The notes: generated by a model not told the origin, from the letters alone. A DNA stretch of 64,000 bases from Polyangium sp. y55x31 (GCF_029946505.1 NZ_JARZHG010000023.1:62001-126000); one strand, 5' to 3'. Shown: positions 16,690 to 29,811, counted from the stretch's first letter. Numbers and translations: made by a program.

Positions 16690-18306
16690 ATGCTTGACGC
16701 GTGGATGCGTACGGGTTTGCTTTTGTGCGGCGTCGTGGGGATGACCGCGGGCTGTTTCCAGGTCCCGGCGGAGGCGGGCGCGGCCGACGACAGGAACGAG
16801 TCCACCGCCAACACTGGCACGGGCGGCTCCGGCGGCTCGGGCGGCGGGGGAGGATTTTCCGGCACCGGCGGCTCGGGCGGCTCGCAGAACGGCGGAGGCG
16901 ACTGCGCGAGCGGAGAATACCCCACGATCGACGACGTCCCCGCGGGCGCGAAGGTTTGGTACGTGTCGCCGATCTGCACCCCGAAGGGCGCGGACGGCGA
17001 CGGCACGCGGGACAAACCCTTCACGACGCTGGCGGAGGGGATCAAGGCGAGCGAGCCCGGCGACTACGTCGTCGTGATGAAGGACTCGGTCTTCAAGGAA
17101 AACGTGGTGATCGACAAACCGTTGTCCCTCATCGGCGCCGATCCCGAGACGCCCGCCGAGGAGGCCTCGATCATCGTGCAGGCGCCGGAGCCGAACGCGA
17201 TCATCGTGCAATCGAAGGACGTCACGCTGCGCGGGATCATCGTGCAGAGCCCCAAGGGCGCCGGGATCTGGGTGCAAGGCGGCTCGGCGACGATCGACGG
17301 GTCGAAGGTGGACAAGGCCACGAAGAGCGGCAATGGCCCGCTCGAGCAGGGGAGCGGAATCCTGGCGACCCATGACGCGAGCATCATCGTGCAGCGCACG
17401 ATCATCGTGCAATCGGAGCACACGGGCGTGCTCATGCAGGATTCGCGCGGCACGATCGCGCGGAGCACGATCGCGGAGAACCTCGGCGTGGCCGGGATCT
17501 GGGTGCAGCGGTCGAGCGGGTTCGTGACGCTCTCGGGCAACCAGATCGCGAAGAACCGGGGGACCGGCATCTCCGTGCTGAGCTCGCGGGCGATCATCGT
17601 GCAGAACACGATCCACGGGACGGCGGACGGCGGGGTCGCCGGCGCGCGCGCGGACGGGATCGTCGTGGCCGAGCATTTCGACGGGGGCCTTTCGGAGGGC
17701 TTCGCCGAGGCTTCGCTGCAAGGCAACGACATCAGCGGCAATGCGCGGCTCGGCGTCCTGTTCTCGGGCGACGCGCGGGGCATCATCGTGCAGAACACGG
17801 TGAACGGCAACGGCGCCGCGGACACGGCGAAGCGCGGCGCGGGCATCTGGGTGCAATCCGGGGCCGGCTCGCTTTCACCGATCACGATCGAGCAGAACGT
17901 CGCCTCGGGCAATGGATTCGCGAACATCGTCGTGGGCAGCAATGCGCGGGCGATCATCGTGCAGAATCCGTCGATCGGGAGCGCGATCCCGAAGCCGTGG
18001 ACGGAGAACGGCGTGACGGCGAACGCGGGCGAGGGCATCGTGGTGTTCGGCGGCGGTCACGCGTCGATCAAGAACAACGTGCTCGCGGCGAACGCGCGCT
18101 CGGCCATTCTGCTCGAGGGCTCGGCGAGCGGCACGGCGGTCCAGGGGAACACCATCTCGGGCAGCGAATACGCGATCATCGTGCAAAACGTGCCCGAGCT
18201 GCCGCTGCTCGAAATGAACAGCCTCCTCGACAACGGTAAGGTCGACATCGTCCCGGCCGGGCAGGTCGGTCACCCGGTGCCCCACGAAGTCTTCGATACG
18301 CCGTGA
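16690..18306 (+). CDS. Beta-helix lipoprotein with IIVQ repeats (first copy)
   Basis: A 538-residue protein with a lipoprotein signal (GMTAGC) and GCGGAGG upstream of its ATG. A Gly/Ser linker (residues about 40-70) precedes a DUF1565/NosD-like right-handed parallel beta-helix. The opening (VWYVSPICTP, DGTRDKPFTTLAEGI) is typical of this class. The helix rungs contain the unusual motif IIVQ nine times and GIWVQ three times. At DNA level the word ATCATCGTGCA recurs nine times, far more uniform than usual for rungs. Ligands of such solenoids are often surface polysaccharides, but nothing fixes the role here. A second homologous gene follows at once, probably in the same operon. Confidence 0.85.
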   Translation: MLDAWMRTGLLLCGVVGMTAGCFQVPAEAGAADDRNESTANTGTGGSGGSGGGGGFSGTGGSGGSQNGGGDCASGEYPTIDDVPAGAKVWYVSPICTPKGADGDGTRDKPFTTLAEGIKASEPGDYVVVMKDSVFKENVVIDKPLSLIGADPETPAEEASIIVQAPEPNAIIVQSKDVTLRGIIVQSPKGAGIWVQGGSATIDGSKVDKATKSGNGPLEQGSGILATHDASIIVQRTIIVQSEHTGVLMQDSRGTIARSTIAENLGVAGIWVQRSSGFVTLSGNQIAKNRGTGISVLSSRAIIVQNTIHGTADGGVAGARADGIVVAEHFDGGLSEGFAEASLQGNDISGNARLGVLFSGDARGIIVQNTVNGNGAADTAKRGAGIWVQSGAGSLSPITIEQNVASGNGFANIVVGSNARAIIVQNPSIGSAIPKPWTENGVTANAGEGIVVFGGGHASIKNNVLAANARSAILLEGSASGTAVQGNTISGSEYAIIVQNVPELPLLEMNSLLDNGKVDIVPAGQVGHPVPHEVFDTP

Positions 18307-18320
18307 AAGGAACGACGACC

Positions 18321-19796
18321 ATGACGAACCGATTGCATTTCGTACGTCTGGCTGCATTGCTCGCCGCCGCCCTGCCGCTCGCGGGCTGCGGGGCGGACTC
18401 GCTGGCGACGGCGGTCTGCGGCAACTACGCAGGCGCGCCCGACAAGGCAAAAGGCGTGGTGTACGTGTCCGCGAGCTGCGGCGCGCGGGACGGGGACGGT
18501 TCGGCGGAGCGGCCGTTCGCGAGCTTGCAACAGGGCATCGACGCCTCGGCCGAGGGCGGCGCCGTGCTCGTCGACGCCGGGACGTACACGGAGAACCTGA
18601 GCATCACGAAGTCGGTGCAGGTGCTCGGCGCGGACGAGACCGGCGACCCGGACAAGGCGAGCATCATCGTGCAGGCGCCTTCGCCCTACGCGATCACGGT
18701 GGAGGGTGCGTCGGGCGTGCTGCTGCGCGGGATCATCGTGCAAAAGCCCGAAGGCGCGGGGATCTGGGTGCAGAAGAGCGGCAGCGCCGTGATCGAGGCA
18801 TCACGCGTCGAGGGCACGATCACGCGGAAGGAGAACGAGGACGGCCACGGCGTGATGGCCACGGACAGCGGCAGCATCATCGTCCAGCGGATGATCATCG
18901 TGCAATCCGAGGGCGCGGGCGTCTACACCAATGCGGCTGCGGCGGCGAAGGTCGAGCGCAGCATCATCGTGCAAAACGGTGGGCTCGCCGGGATCTGGGT
19001 GCAAAGCACGCTCGGCGAGGTGTCGCTCGCGGAGAACGAGATCGCCGAGAATGTCGAGGGCGGCATCACGATCCTCGGCTCGCGCGCGATCATCGTGCAG
19101 AACCAGGTGAAGAACACGAAGAGCCGCATGCCCGGAGGGCTGGCGGACGGCATCCGGGTGCTCGGCGACAGCAAGGTCGGCCCGGCCTACGTGGAGATCG
19201 GCGGCGAGAAGGCCGAGAGCAAGAACGTGATCGAAGGCAACGGCCGCGTCGGGATCCTGTTCTCGGGCGAGAGGGCGCGCGGGATCATCGTGCAAAACGA
19301 TGTGATCGGCAATGCCGCAGACACCACGCGCGGAGCCGGTATCTGGGTGCAATCGAGCGCCGGCACCGCCCCGAACGACGACCAGAGCATCGGCATCCGG
19401 ATCGCGCAGAACCGCGTCGAAGGGAACCATTTCGTCGGGATCGGCGTGACCAACAATGCCCGGGCGATCATCGTGCAAAACCAGAGCATCAGCGGGACGA
19501 TCGCCGGGGAGATCGTGGCGAACGGGATCCCCACGAAGATCGGCGACGGGCTCGGCGTGTACGCGGGCGCGAGCGCGCACGTGGACAAGAACATGATCGC
19601 CTCGAACGCGCGCGTGGGCGCGGTGTTCTTCGGGGCAGCGACGACGTGCGTCGTGACGAACAACGTCTTCGAGAAGAACAACGAAGGGTCGATCATCGTG
19701 CAGAACGTGGACGGTCTCGCGCTCGACACGAACGAGGCCGACGTCCCGCCGAACGCGCCCGCCATTCCCGTCGGCGTCGACACGTCCGATCTCTGA
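18321..19796 (+). CDS. Beta-helix lipoprotein with IIVQ repeats (second copy)
   Basis: A 491-residue paralogue of the preceding protein. The ATG at 18321 is preceded by AAAGGA and gives a lipoprotein signal (LPLAGC); an in-frame GTG at 18303 overlaps the previous gene's end. The body opens with GVVYVSASCGARDGDGSAERPFASLQQGI and then shows the same rungs: IIVQ nine times, GIWVQ three times. It has no Gly/Ser linker, unlike the first copy. Tandem duplication with later divergence is likely. It ends just before a terminator shared with the convergent kinase gene region. Confidence 0.85.
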   Translation: MTNRLHFVRLAALLAAALPLAGCGADSLATAVCGNYAGAPDKAKGVVYVSASCGARDGDGSAERPFASLQQGIDASAEGGAVLVDAGTYTENLSITKSVQVLGADETGDPDKASIIVQAPSPYAITVEGASGVLLRGIIVQKPEGAGIWVQKSGSAVIEASRVEGTITRKENEDGHGVMATDSGSIIVQRMIIVQSEGAGVYTNAAAAAKVERSIIVQNGGLAGIWVQSTLGEVSLAENEIAENVEGGITILGSRAIIVQNQVKNTKSRMPGGLADGIRVLGDSKVGPAYVEIGGEKAESKNVIEGNGRVGILFSGERARGIIVQNDVIGNAADTTRGAGIWVQSSAGTAPNDDQSIGIRIAQNRVEGNHFVGIGVTNNARAIIVQNQSISGTIAGEIVANGIPTKIGDGLGVYAGASAHVDKNMIASNARVGAVFFGAATTCVVTNNVFEKNNEGSIIVQNVDGLALDTNEADVPPNAPAIPVGVDTSDL

Positions 19797-19805
19797 TCCC
19801 ACCCC

Positions 19806-19845
19806 GGCGGGCGCCGTCGCCGACGCGCGCCCGCCCTCCCCTTTT

Positions 19846-19846
<1 letters not shown>
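19806..19846 (+). terminator. Rho-independent terminator
   Basis: A perfect 9-bp stem (GGCGGGCGC at 19806-19814 and GCGCCCGCC at 19827-19835) with a 12-nt loop, followed by CTCCCC and five T. It ends the beta-helix lipoprotein operon and meets the convergent kinase gene. Confidence 0.7.
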
Positions 19847-23985
<4,139 letters not shown>

Positions 23986-24089
23986 GACGCCCCTCGCGGG
24001 CCCCGAAAGACCTTCCCCCGATCCCCGTGGGCCTCGTTCGCCCGTCGTACCATACCGGCGCGCGCGGCGTCACGAGGGTCCGCGCGCGG

Positions 24090-25055
24090 CTACTGCAACA
24101 GAAAGGAATGCCAGTACGCGAGGACCTCGCGGGTGATGAACCATGGCTCCTTCAACAAGCGCCGGCTCATGCGCGCGGGCACCGTGTACACGGCCACACC
24201 CGCGCGCTCGAAGAGCATCTTCACCCGCGGCTCGTGATAATAATGCGTCACCGCGATCGCCCTCGAAAACCCGTGGCGACGCATCAAGAGCGCCCCGTTG
24301 CGCGCCGTCCACGAGGACGTGATGCCCGCTTCGTCGAGGATCACCGCGTCCTTGGGCACGCCCGCCGCGACGGCGCGCGACCGCATCACCTCGGGCTCCG
24401 AAAAACCATTGTGGTCGTCGACGGCGCCGCTCATCACGAGCGCGCCGACGAGCCCCTGCTGGTAGAGGCGAATCGCCTCGTCGACGCGATCCGAGAGCGC
24501 GAGCGAAGGCGTACCGTCGTCCCACACGCGCGCCCCGAACACAATCGCGCAGTCCGCCCGGCGCTCGTACCGCGTGGGACCCAGCGTGATCATGAGGAGG
24601 AGCGGCATGGCCACGAAGCTCGCGACCGTCACGGCCCCGCACGCGACCGCTCGTGCGAGCGTCCATCGAGGACGCTCCGCGCGATGATCCGTCGCGATGC
24701 TCGCCGCGAGCGCGGAGAGACAAACCAGGACGACCAGAGATGCCGGGACGAACGCCGGGCCGCGGATCGCCCCACGCGCGAGGACGCCGTAAAATGTGGC
24801 AACGTCGAAAGCTGCGAGCACGGCCCCGATCCCGACCACGATCGCCCCGCCGAGCCGCGCCCACGAAGGGCGCAGCGGCCGCGCCACATGCCACAGGAGC
24901 ACGACGGCGGAGGCGAGCTCCAGCGCGCGGAAGATCGGCCGCGGAAGATTCGCGTCGCCGAGCCAGGTGTGTGTCGAGTCGAAGGGAGGCCGCAGGGCCT
25001 CGCCCGCGAGGTTCACGAGGGCGAGCAGACCAACGGCGAGGCCCACGCCGCGCAA
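24090..25055 (-). CDS. DUF218/YdcF-SanA family membrane protein
   Basis: About 321 residues. Four to five membrane segments fill the N-terminal half (GLAVGLLALVNLAG, ALELASAVVLLWHVA, IVVGIGAVLAAFDVA, SLVVLVCLSALAA, AVTVASFVAMPLLLMI). The C-terminal DUF218 domain has the family motifs DCAIVFGARV, LSDRVDEAIRLYQQG, VMSGA and AVTHYYHEPR. Relatives (SanA, ElyC, YdcF) act in envelope maintenance or bind S-adenosylmethionine. The start is uncertain: TTG at 25055 is used. GTG at 25046 is possible. A CTG that overlaps the globin stop as CTGA would give a basic leader (ISRASRLRSHAAF). The frame is open to 25397, but that part lies within the globin gene. Confidence 0.75.
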   Translation of the reverse strand: MRGVGLAVGLLALVNLAGEALRPPFDSTHTWLGDANLPRPIFRALELASAVVLLWHVARPLRPSWARLGGAIVVGIGAVLAAFDVATFYGVLARGAIRGPAFVPASLVVLVCLSALAASIATDHRAERPRWTLARAVACGAVTVASFVAMPLLLMITLGPTRYERRADCAIVFGARVWDDGTPSLALSDRVDEAIRLYQQGLVGALVMSGAVDDHNGFSEPEVMRSRAVAAGVPKDAVILDEAGITSSWTARNGALLMRRHGFSRAIAVTHYYHEPRVKMLFERAGVAVYTVPARMSRRLLKEPWFITREVLAYWHSFLLQ

Positions 25056-25096
25056 GGCGAAGGCGGCGTGGGAGCGGAGACGAGAGGCGCGGGAGA

Positions 25097-25747
25097 TCAG
25101 GTGATCGTGGGCGGGTTCGAGATGCGGGGCAGGCGCGTGCTCGGCGACGCGCCGCTCTTCGAGGACGGCGCCGACTGCGAGCTCGCGCCGCCGTAAAGCG
25201 CCTGGATCGAGGCCGGCATGCGCGAGCCGGGCGGCATGGACGGGCGGCCCATCGGCGGGCGGTACGAGGGACGCTTGACGGCGGGCAGGCGATGCGCGCT
25301 GCCGCGGCGCGAGAGCGGCGTGCGGAGCGAGAGCGGCGCGACCTCGTTCGCCGCGTCTTTCATGACCTTCGCGAGCACGCCGTAGACCGTGGCCCACGCT
25401 TCCTTGACCTCGGGCGTGAACGCCTCGCCGAGGCCCTTCTCCAGCGTCCAGAGGAGCGCCGCGCCGACCGTGTCGTAGTGATCGTCGCGAACACCGTAAG
25501 CGAGGTGGCGGCGACCGAGCGCCTGGACGGTCGGGATCAGCGCTTCGAGACGATCGAGCGCCTGGACCGCCACCTTCAGCGTGGACATGAGCTTCTTGCC
25601 CTGGTCCTTCATGTCGCCCCGGAAGAGGGGCTTGAGAGACGGATCGACCTCGAAGAGCCGACCGTAAAACAGTTCGGCGGCCACGTCCGCAATCGGAGCG
25701 ACCATCTCGAAGGTCTTCTGGACCAGAAGCTTCTGCTCGTTGTTCAT
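25097..25747 (-). CDS. Single-domain globin with basic C-terminal tail
   Basis: A 216-residue protein. The ATG at 25747 is preceded by GAGGAAACG. Residues 1-135 are a bacterial globin of the flavohaemoglobin/Vitreoscilla class: LVQKTFEMVAPIADVAAELFYGRLFEVDPSLKPLF is the A-to-C helix region, and the proximal His lies in GRRHLAYGVRDDHYDTVGAALL. There is no FAD or NAD domain. About 80 extra residues follow, rich in Arg, Pro and Ser, probably disordered. Such globins bind O2 or NO. The DUF218 gene lies immediately downstream and may be coupled. The 267-bp upstream region (25748-26014) shows no gene I can support. Confidence 0.88.
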   Translation of the reverse strand: MNNEQKLLVQKTFEMVAPIADVAAELFYGRLFEVDPSLKPLFRGDMKDQGKKLMSTLKVAVQALDRLEALIPTVQALGRRHLAYGVRDDHYDTVGAALLWTLEKGLGEAFTPEVKEAWATVYGVLAKVMKDAANEVAPLSLRTPLSRRGSAHRLPAVKRPSYRPPMGRPSMPPGSRMPASIQALYGGASSQSAPSSKSGASPSTRLPRISNPPTIT

Positions 25748-26014
25748 CGTTTCCTCACGGTCAGCCCTGTTGTCCGGGCGGAGAGATGCTTCGGCGACCA
25801 CCAGCGCGAAGACCTCTATCCAAGATCTGCGCCGACGTTTCACCCTAGCATGGGTCGGGCAGGCACCGACAGTATTTGTTGCGGGGACGCCAAGCGCATG
25901 GCGTCCTCCGTGTATCGTCCGCGACCCGACGCGAAGTCCGCAACGTTTGCACCCGAACGACATGGATGTCGGTCCAAACGGCGGAAACGTGCGGATCGCG
26001 GGGGCGCGAAGGGC

Positions 26015-27580
26015 TCAGACGGGAATGATGCCGCGCTTCTTGAAGGGCCGCTCGATGCGCTTGTGCCGCGCGAGCTCGAGGCCCCAGGCCACGGCGCGCC
26101 GCGTGTCGCGAGGGTCGATGACGTCGTCGATGAGGCCCCAGCCGGCGACCTTCATGATGTCGATGTTCTTCTGGATCATGTCGATCATCTGCTGCTTGAG
26201 CTCCGGCGGCGGCGGGGCGTCGCCGAAGAGCTTGCGCGAGGCGATGCCGAGCATGCCCTCGGGGCCCATGACGCTGATCTCGCCGGTCGGCCACCCGACG
26301 ATGAGATCCGGCTCGTAGGCGCGGCCGCACATCACGTAATAACCGGCGCCATAGGCCTTGCGCACGACGACCGTGACCTTGGGGACGGTCGCGGCGCTCA
26401 TGACGTGCAGCATCTTCGCCCCGTGCCGGATGATGCCCTCGTGCTCGACCTTCGAGCCGATCATGAAGCCGGGTACGTCCTGGAGGAACACGAGCGGGAT
26501 GTTGAAGGCGTCGCAGATCTGCATGAACCGCGCGGCCTTGTCGGAGGCGTCGACGTCGAGCACGCCGCCCATGTGGTTCGGCTGGTTCGCCACGATGCCG
26601 ACGCTCTGGCCGCCGATACGCGCGAGGCACGTGATGATCTGGCGCGCGAAGCGGGGCTTGATGTCGAAATACTCGCCGTGATCCACGATCGCCGCGATGA
26701 GCTTGTACATGTCGTACGCCTTGCGCGGGTTCTCGGGGAGCAGGTCGAGCAGCGACTCCTCGCGCCGATCCGTGGGGTCGGTCGCGGCGAGGCGCGGCGG
26801 CTCCTCCTCGCAATGCGACGGGAAGTACGAGAGGTATTTCTTGATGGCCGCGATGCATTCGGCGTCATTCTTGAACTCGCCGTCGCCGACGCCGCTCTTC
26901 GTCGAATGGATCTTCGAGCCGCCGAGGTCCTGCTCGGAGATGTCCTCGCCGGTCATGGCCTTGACGAGCGGCGGGCCGCCGAGGGCCATCGAGCCGATGT
27001 CCTTCACCATCGGCACGAAATCGGCGAGGCCCGGGATGTAGGCCGTGCCCGCGGCGCCGGGGCCGACCATCGCCGCGACCTGCGGGACGACGCCGCTCAT
27101 CACGACCTGCTCGCGGAAGAGGTGGCCGCTGCCCGCGAAGAGCGAGATCGTGTCGGGGTGGCTCGATCCCGGGTCGATACGCGCGCCGGCCGAATCGATG
27201 AACCACACCATGGGCCAGCGGCCGCGCAGGGCCATCTGGCGCAATCGCGTGACCTTCTCCTCGCCGGTATGGCCGATGCTGCCGCCCTTGACCGTGAAAT
27301 CGTAGGCGGCGGCGCAGACCATGCGGCCGTCGACCTTGCCGAAGGCGCAGACGACGGCATCGGCGGCCGGGCGATCCCTGCCGTCGCCGGCGGCGAGGCC
27401 CATCTGCGTGCCGTGCATGCCGACCTCGAAATGGACGCCGTCGTCGAAGAACGCGGCGAGCCTCTCGCGGGCGGTCAGCTTGCCGCGTGAATGTTGCTTC
27501 GCGACCTTGTCCTCGCCGCCCATCTTGCGCACCTCGGCGCGCCGGGCCTCGAGGTCCTTCAAGAGCTCACGCATGTCCAT
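26015..27580 (-). CDS. Acyl-CoA carboxylase beta subunit (carboxyltransferase)
   Basis: A 521-residue protein of the propionyl/acetyl/methylcrotonyl-CoA carboxylase beta family. Visible features are the N-terminal HSRGKLTARERLAAFFDDG signature, the acyl-CoA site (DSAGARI, GPGAAGTAYIPGL) and the biotin-side oxyanion site (QDVPGFMIGSKVEHEGIIRHGAKML, RKAYGAGYYVMCG). It moves CO2 from carboxybiotin to an acyl-CoA; some relatives work as decarboxylases. No biotin carboxylase or biotin carrier gene lies nearby, so partners are encoded elsewhere. It is last in the MarR-headed operon, 3 nt after the enoyl-CoA hydratase stop. Start could also be the ATG at 27574. Confidence 0.93.
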   Translation of the reverse strand: MDMRELLKDLEARRAEVRKMGGEDKVAKQHSRGKLTARERLAAFFDDGVHFEVGMHGTQMGLAAGDGRDRPAADAVVCAFGKVDGRMVCAAAYDFTVKGGSIGHTGEEKVTRLRQMALRGRWPMVWFIDSAGARIDPGSSHPDTISLFAGSGHLFREQVVMSGVVPQVAAMVGPGAAGTAYIPGLADFVPMVKDIGSMALGGPPLVKAMTGEDISEQDLGGSKIHSTKSGVGDGEFKNDAECIAAIKKYLSYFPSHCEEEPPRLAATDPTDRREESLLDLLPENPRKAYDMYKLIAAIVDHGEYFDIKPRFARQIITCLARIGGQSVGIVANQPNHMGGVLDVDASDKAARFMQICDAFNIPLVFLQDVPGFMIGSKVEHEGIIRHGAKMLHVMSAATVPKVTVVVRKAYGAGYYVMCGRAYEPDLIVGWPTGEISVMGPEGMLGIASRKLFGDAPPPPELKQQMIDMIQKNIDIMKVAGWGLIDDVIDPRDTRRAVAWGLELARHKRIERPFKKRGIIPV

Positions 27581-27583
27581 GGG

Positions 27584-28375
27584 TCATTTACCCGTCCATT
27601 TGGGGGTGCGTTTTTCCAGGAACGCCATCAGGCCTTCCCGCGCGTCGTCCGTCGAAAGCACGGCGCCGAGGCGCTCGCGCAGCATCGGCAATGCATTTTC
27701 GAGCGCGAGATCGGCCTGCGCCGCGAAGGCTTCGAGGCCGAGCTTGACCGTGATCGGGCTCTTCTGCGCGATCTGGGTCGTGATTCGGAGAACCTCGGCG
27801 TCGAGCCCGTCCGCGTCGACGGCCTTGCCGACGACGCCAATCGCGGCCGCCGCGTCGGCGTCGAGCCGCTCGCCGAAGAGCATCATTTCGAGCAGGCGCC
27901 GCTGCGGGATGACACGCGCGAGCACGGCCATGATCATCATCGGGAACAGGCCCACGTTGATCTCGGGCGTGCCGAGCTTCGCCGTCCGCGACGCCACGGC
28001 GAAATGGCAAGCCGCGACGAGCCCGAGCCCGCCGCCCATCGCGTGGCCGTTCACCCGCGCCACGAGCGGCTTCGGCGAGCGCGTGATCGCGAGCAAAAGG
28101 TCCGCGTAATCGCCCTTCGGCGGCAACTCCGTGCCCGGACCGAACGAGCTCATTTGCGTGAAATCGCCGCCGGCGCAGAACGCGTCGCCCGCGCCGGTGA
28201 GGACGATCGAGCGCACGGACTCGTCGTTCGCCGCGTCTTCGAGCGCCCAGAGGAGCTCGTTCACCATCGCGGGGCCGATGGCGTTTTTCTTGGGCGGGTT
28301 TTTCAGGGTGATCCAGAGGGCGCCGTTCTCCTTCGCGGCGACCTCGATGAACCCGTACGCGCGCGCCGTCGTCAT
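27584..28375 (-). CDS. Enoyl-CoA hydratase/isomerase family protein
   Basis: A 263-residue crotonase-fold enzyme. Motifs: ITLKNPPKKNAIG at the N-terminus, the first oxyanion-hole segment GAGDAFCAGGDFTQM, and the second VNGHAMGGGLGLVAACHFAVA. The usual second catalytic Glu position falls in LGTPEINVGLFPMM. The ATG at 28375 overlaps the stop of the DUF849 gene by 4 nt (ATGA). The frame is open up to 28951, but that part is antisense-free coding of the neighbour in another frame. Substrate is unknown; the operon suggests beta-oxidation-like degradation of a branched or amino-acid-derived acyl-CoA. Confidence 0.92.
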   Translation of the reverse strand: MTTARAYGFIEVAAKENGALWITLKNPPKKNAIGPAMVNELLWALEDAANDESVRSIVLTGAGDAFCAGGDFTQMSSFGPGTELPPKGDYADLLLAITRSPKPLVARVNGHAMGGGLGLVAACHFAVASRTAKLGTPEINVGLFPMMIMAVLARVIPQRRLLEMMLFGERLDADAAAAIGVVGKAVDADGLDAEVLRITTQIAQKSPITVKLGLEAFAAQADLALENALPMLRERLGAVLSTDDAREGLMAFLEKRTPKWTGK

Positions 28376-29280
28376 CGCGGCGCTCCGAGCGACAGGATCT
28401 CCCGCGCCTCCTCGACCGTCGCCGGCCGCCGGCCCACGTCGCGCACGAGCCGCACCGCGGTCTCGACGAGCTCGCCGTTCGATTTCGCCATCTCGCCGTT
28501 CGGCAGATAGAAGTGATCTTCGAGCCCACAGCGGACGTTGCCGCCGAGCACGAGCGCCGTGGCAATCATGCGCCAGGCGCCGTGGCTGATCCCGATGACC
28601 TCCCACTCCGAGCCGGCGGGCATGATCTTCGTCTGGAGCTGGAGCGACTCGACGTGCGCCGGAATGCCGCCGAGCACGTTCACGATGAACGAGAACTGGA
28701 GCGGCGGCCGGAGCACGCCCATGTCGAGCAGCGGCGCGATCCCGTTCGTGTGCCCCGTGTCGAAGCACTCGAGCTCCGGCTTCACGCCCGCCTCGTTCAT
28801 CACCTCGAGCAGCTTGATGATTTTCGAATAGGTGTTCGGAAACACCATGTCGAAATCGAATTGCTTGCGCTTGGGCGAGTATTTCGCGTAATTCATCGTG
28901 CCCATGTTGAGGGCAGCGATCTCGGGCTTGCTCTCGCGCACGTACGTGCATTGATCGGTCACGTCGTCGAGGATCGTGCCCGTCGAGAAATTCAGGATGA
29001 TCGGACAGCGGGCGCGGACCTCTTCCTTGATGCGGGCGAAGACGGCCGGGGAGAAGGTCGGGCCGCCTTCGTCGTTCCGGGCGTGGATGTGCACGACCGA
29101 GGCGCCGGCGTCATAGGCGCGCTTGCATTCCTCGGCGATCTCCACCGGCGTGTACGGGATGCCCGGGTTTTGCTTTCGATTGGCGAGGACGCCCGTGACG
29201 GCGCAGGTGACGACGCAGATATCGGGATCACGCTCGCCGGGCTTCTTGGCCTGGCCCGTGAACGACGGCTTCTCCTTCAT
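28372..29280 (-). CDS. Beta-keto acid cleavage enzyme (BKACE, DUF849)
   Basis: A 302-residue TIM-barrel enzyme. The opening DICVVTCAVTGVLANRKQNPGIPYTPVEIA, the metal-site motif VVHIHARNDEGGPTF and the NFSTG motif match the BKACE/Kce family. These Zn enzymes condense a beta-keto acid with acetyl-CoA and split it into acetoacetate and a new CoA ester (3-keto-5-aminohexanoate in lysine fermentation is the classic substrate). It overlaps MarR upstream and the hydratase downstream by ATGA, so it belongs to a tight operon. Its CoA-ester product could feed the hydratase and carboxylase that follow; this is inferred. Confidence 0.9.
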   Translation of the reverse strand: MKEKPSFTGQAKKPGERDPDICVVTCAVTGVLANRKQNPGIPYTPVEIAEECKRAYDAGASVVHIHARNDEGGPTFSPAVFARIKEEVRARCPIILNFSTGTILDDVTDQCTYVRESKPEIAALNMGTMNYAKYSPKRKQFDFDMVFPNTYSKIIKLLEVMNEAGVKPELECFDTGHTNGIAPLLDMGVLRPPLQFSFIVNVLGGIPAHVESLQLQTKIMPAGSEWEVIGISHGAWRMIATALVLGGNVRCGLEDHFYLPNGEMAKSNGELVETAVRLVRDVGRRPATVEEAREILSLGAPR

Positions 29281-29792
29281 GGCTTCTCCTCTTCTTCCCC
29301 CGCGCGGGGAGCGCCCTCGACCTCGGATACGCGGCCCTCGACGTGCGAGACGACGCGCTTTTGCAGCTTGGTCAAGACGCGGAGCAAATGTTCGAGATCG
29401 CTTTGCGACAGATCCGTGAGCGCGCTCCGGAAGATCTCCATGGGCTCGACCTGGATCTCCCGCGCGAGCTTCTGGCCTTTTTCGCTGAGCCGGATGTAAA
29501 CGACGCGCCGATCCGTGGTCGAGCGCTCACGCTTGACGAGCCCCTCGCGCTCCATGCGGTCGATGATCCCGGTCACCGTGCTGTTCTGGGCCCGGATGCG
29601 CTCGGACAGCGACGAGAGCGACAGGTCCCCGAGCTCCTGCAAGAGCTTGATGACGGTGAGCTGCGGACCGGTGAGCCCGAACTGCGCCGCCAGGCCCTTC
29701 GTCAGGCGACGCGATTCGGTATAGAGGTAGATCATCGTCTCGACGATCGCGTCCACCTCGGGCTTGGTATCGGGAGGGAGAGAGGCTGCCAC
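29277..29792 (-). CDS. MarR family transcriptional regulator
   Basis: A 171-residue protein with a winged helix-turn-helix at about 35-110 (FGLTGPQLTVIKLLQELGDLSLSSLSERIRAQNSTVTGIIDRMEREGLVKR, wing STTDRRVVYIRLSEKG) flanked by dimerisation helices. The family represses neighbouring catabolic or efflux operons until a ligand, often an acyl-CoA or aromatic acid, binds. It is first in the operon, uses a GTG start at 29792 and overlaps the BKACE gene by ATGA. A palindrome lies 6 nt before the start, probably its operator. A terminal acidic tail (AGEEEEKP) is extra. Confidence 0.9.
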   Translation of the reverse strand: MAASLPPDTKPEVDAIVETMIYLYTESRRLTKGLAAQFGLTGPQLTVIKLLQELGDLSLSSLSERIRAQNSTVTGIIDRMEREGLVKRERSTTDRRVVYIRLSEKGQKLAREIQVEPMEIFRSALTDLSQSDLEHLLRVLTKLQKRVVSHVEGRVSEVEGAPRAGEEEEKP

Positions 29793-29797
29793 GGATG

Positions 29798-29811
29798 TTT
29801 CGTGTACGAAA
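29798..29811. promoter_or_regulatory. Palindromic operator upstream of marR-type gene
   Basis: TTTCGT-GT-ACGAAA, within the wider near-palindrome ATGTTTCGT-GT-ACGAAATAT (29795-29814). It lies directly upstream of the MarR start. The symmetry and place fit autoregulation of the four-gene operon. Confidence 0.6.

Noticed and set aside
16672..18038. Long antisense frames rich in repeated LHDD/CTM residues over the beta-helix genes
   Set aside because: They are the reverse reading of the IIVQ codons; no start context, and the forward genes have signals, lipoboxes and promoter.
17160..18190. Regularly recurring ATCATCGTGCA, at first CRISPR-like
   Set aside because: Spacing is irregular, the copies are in frame as IIVQ, and no cas gene is present.
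25748..26014. Possible small gene upstream of globin (the frame opens to 25963)
   Set aside because: The extra N-terminal residues show no family similarity and a good ribosome site precedes the ATG at 25747.
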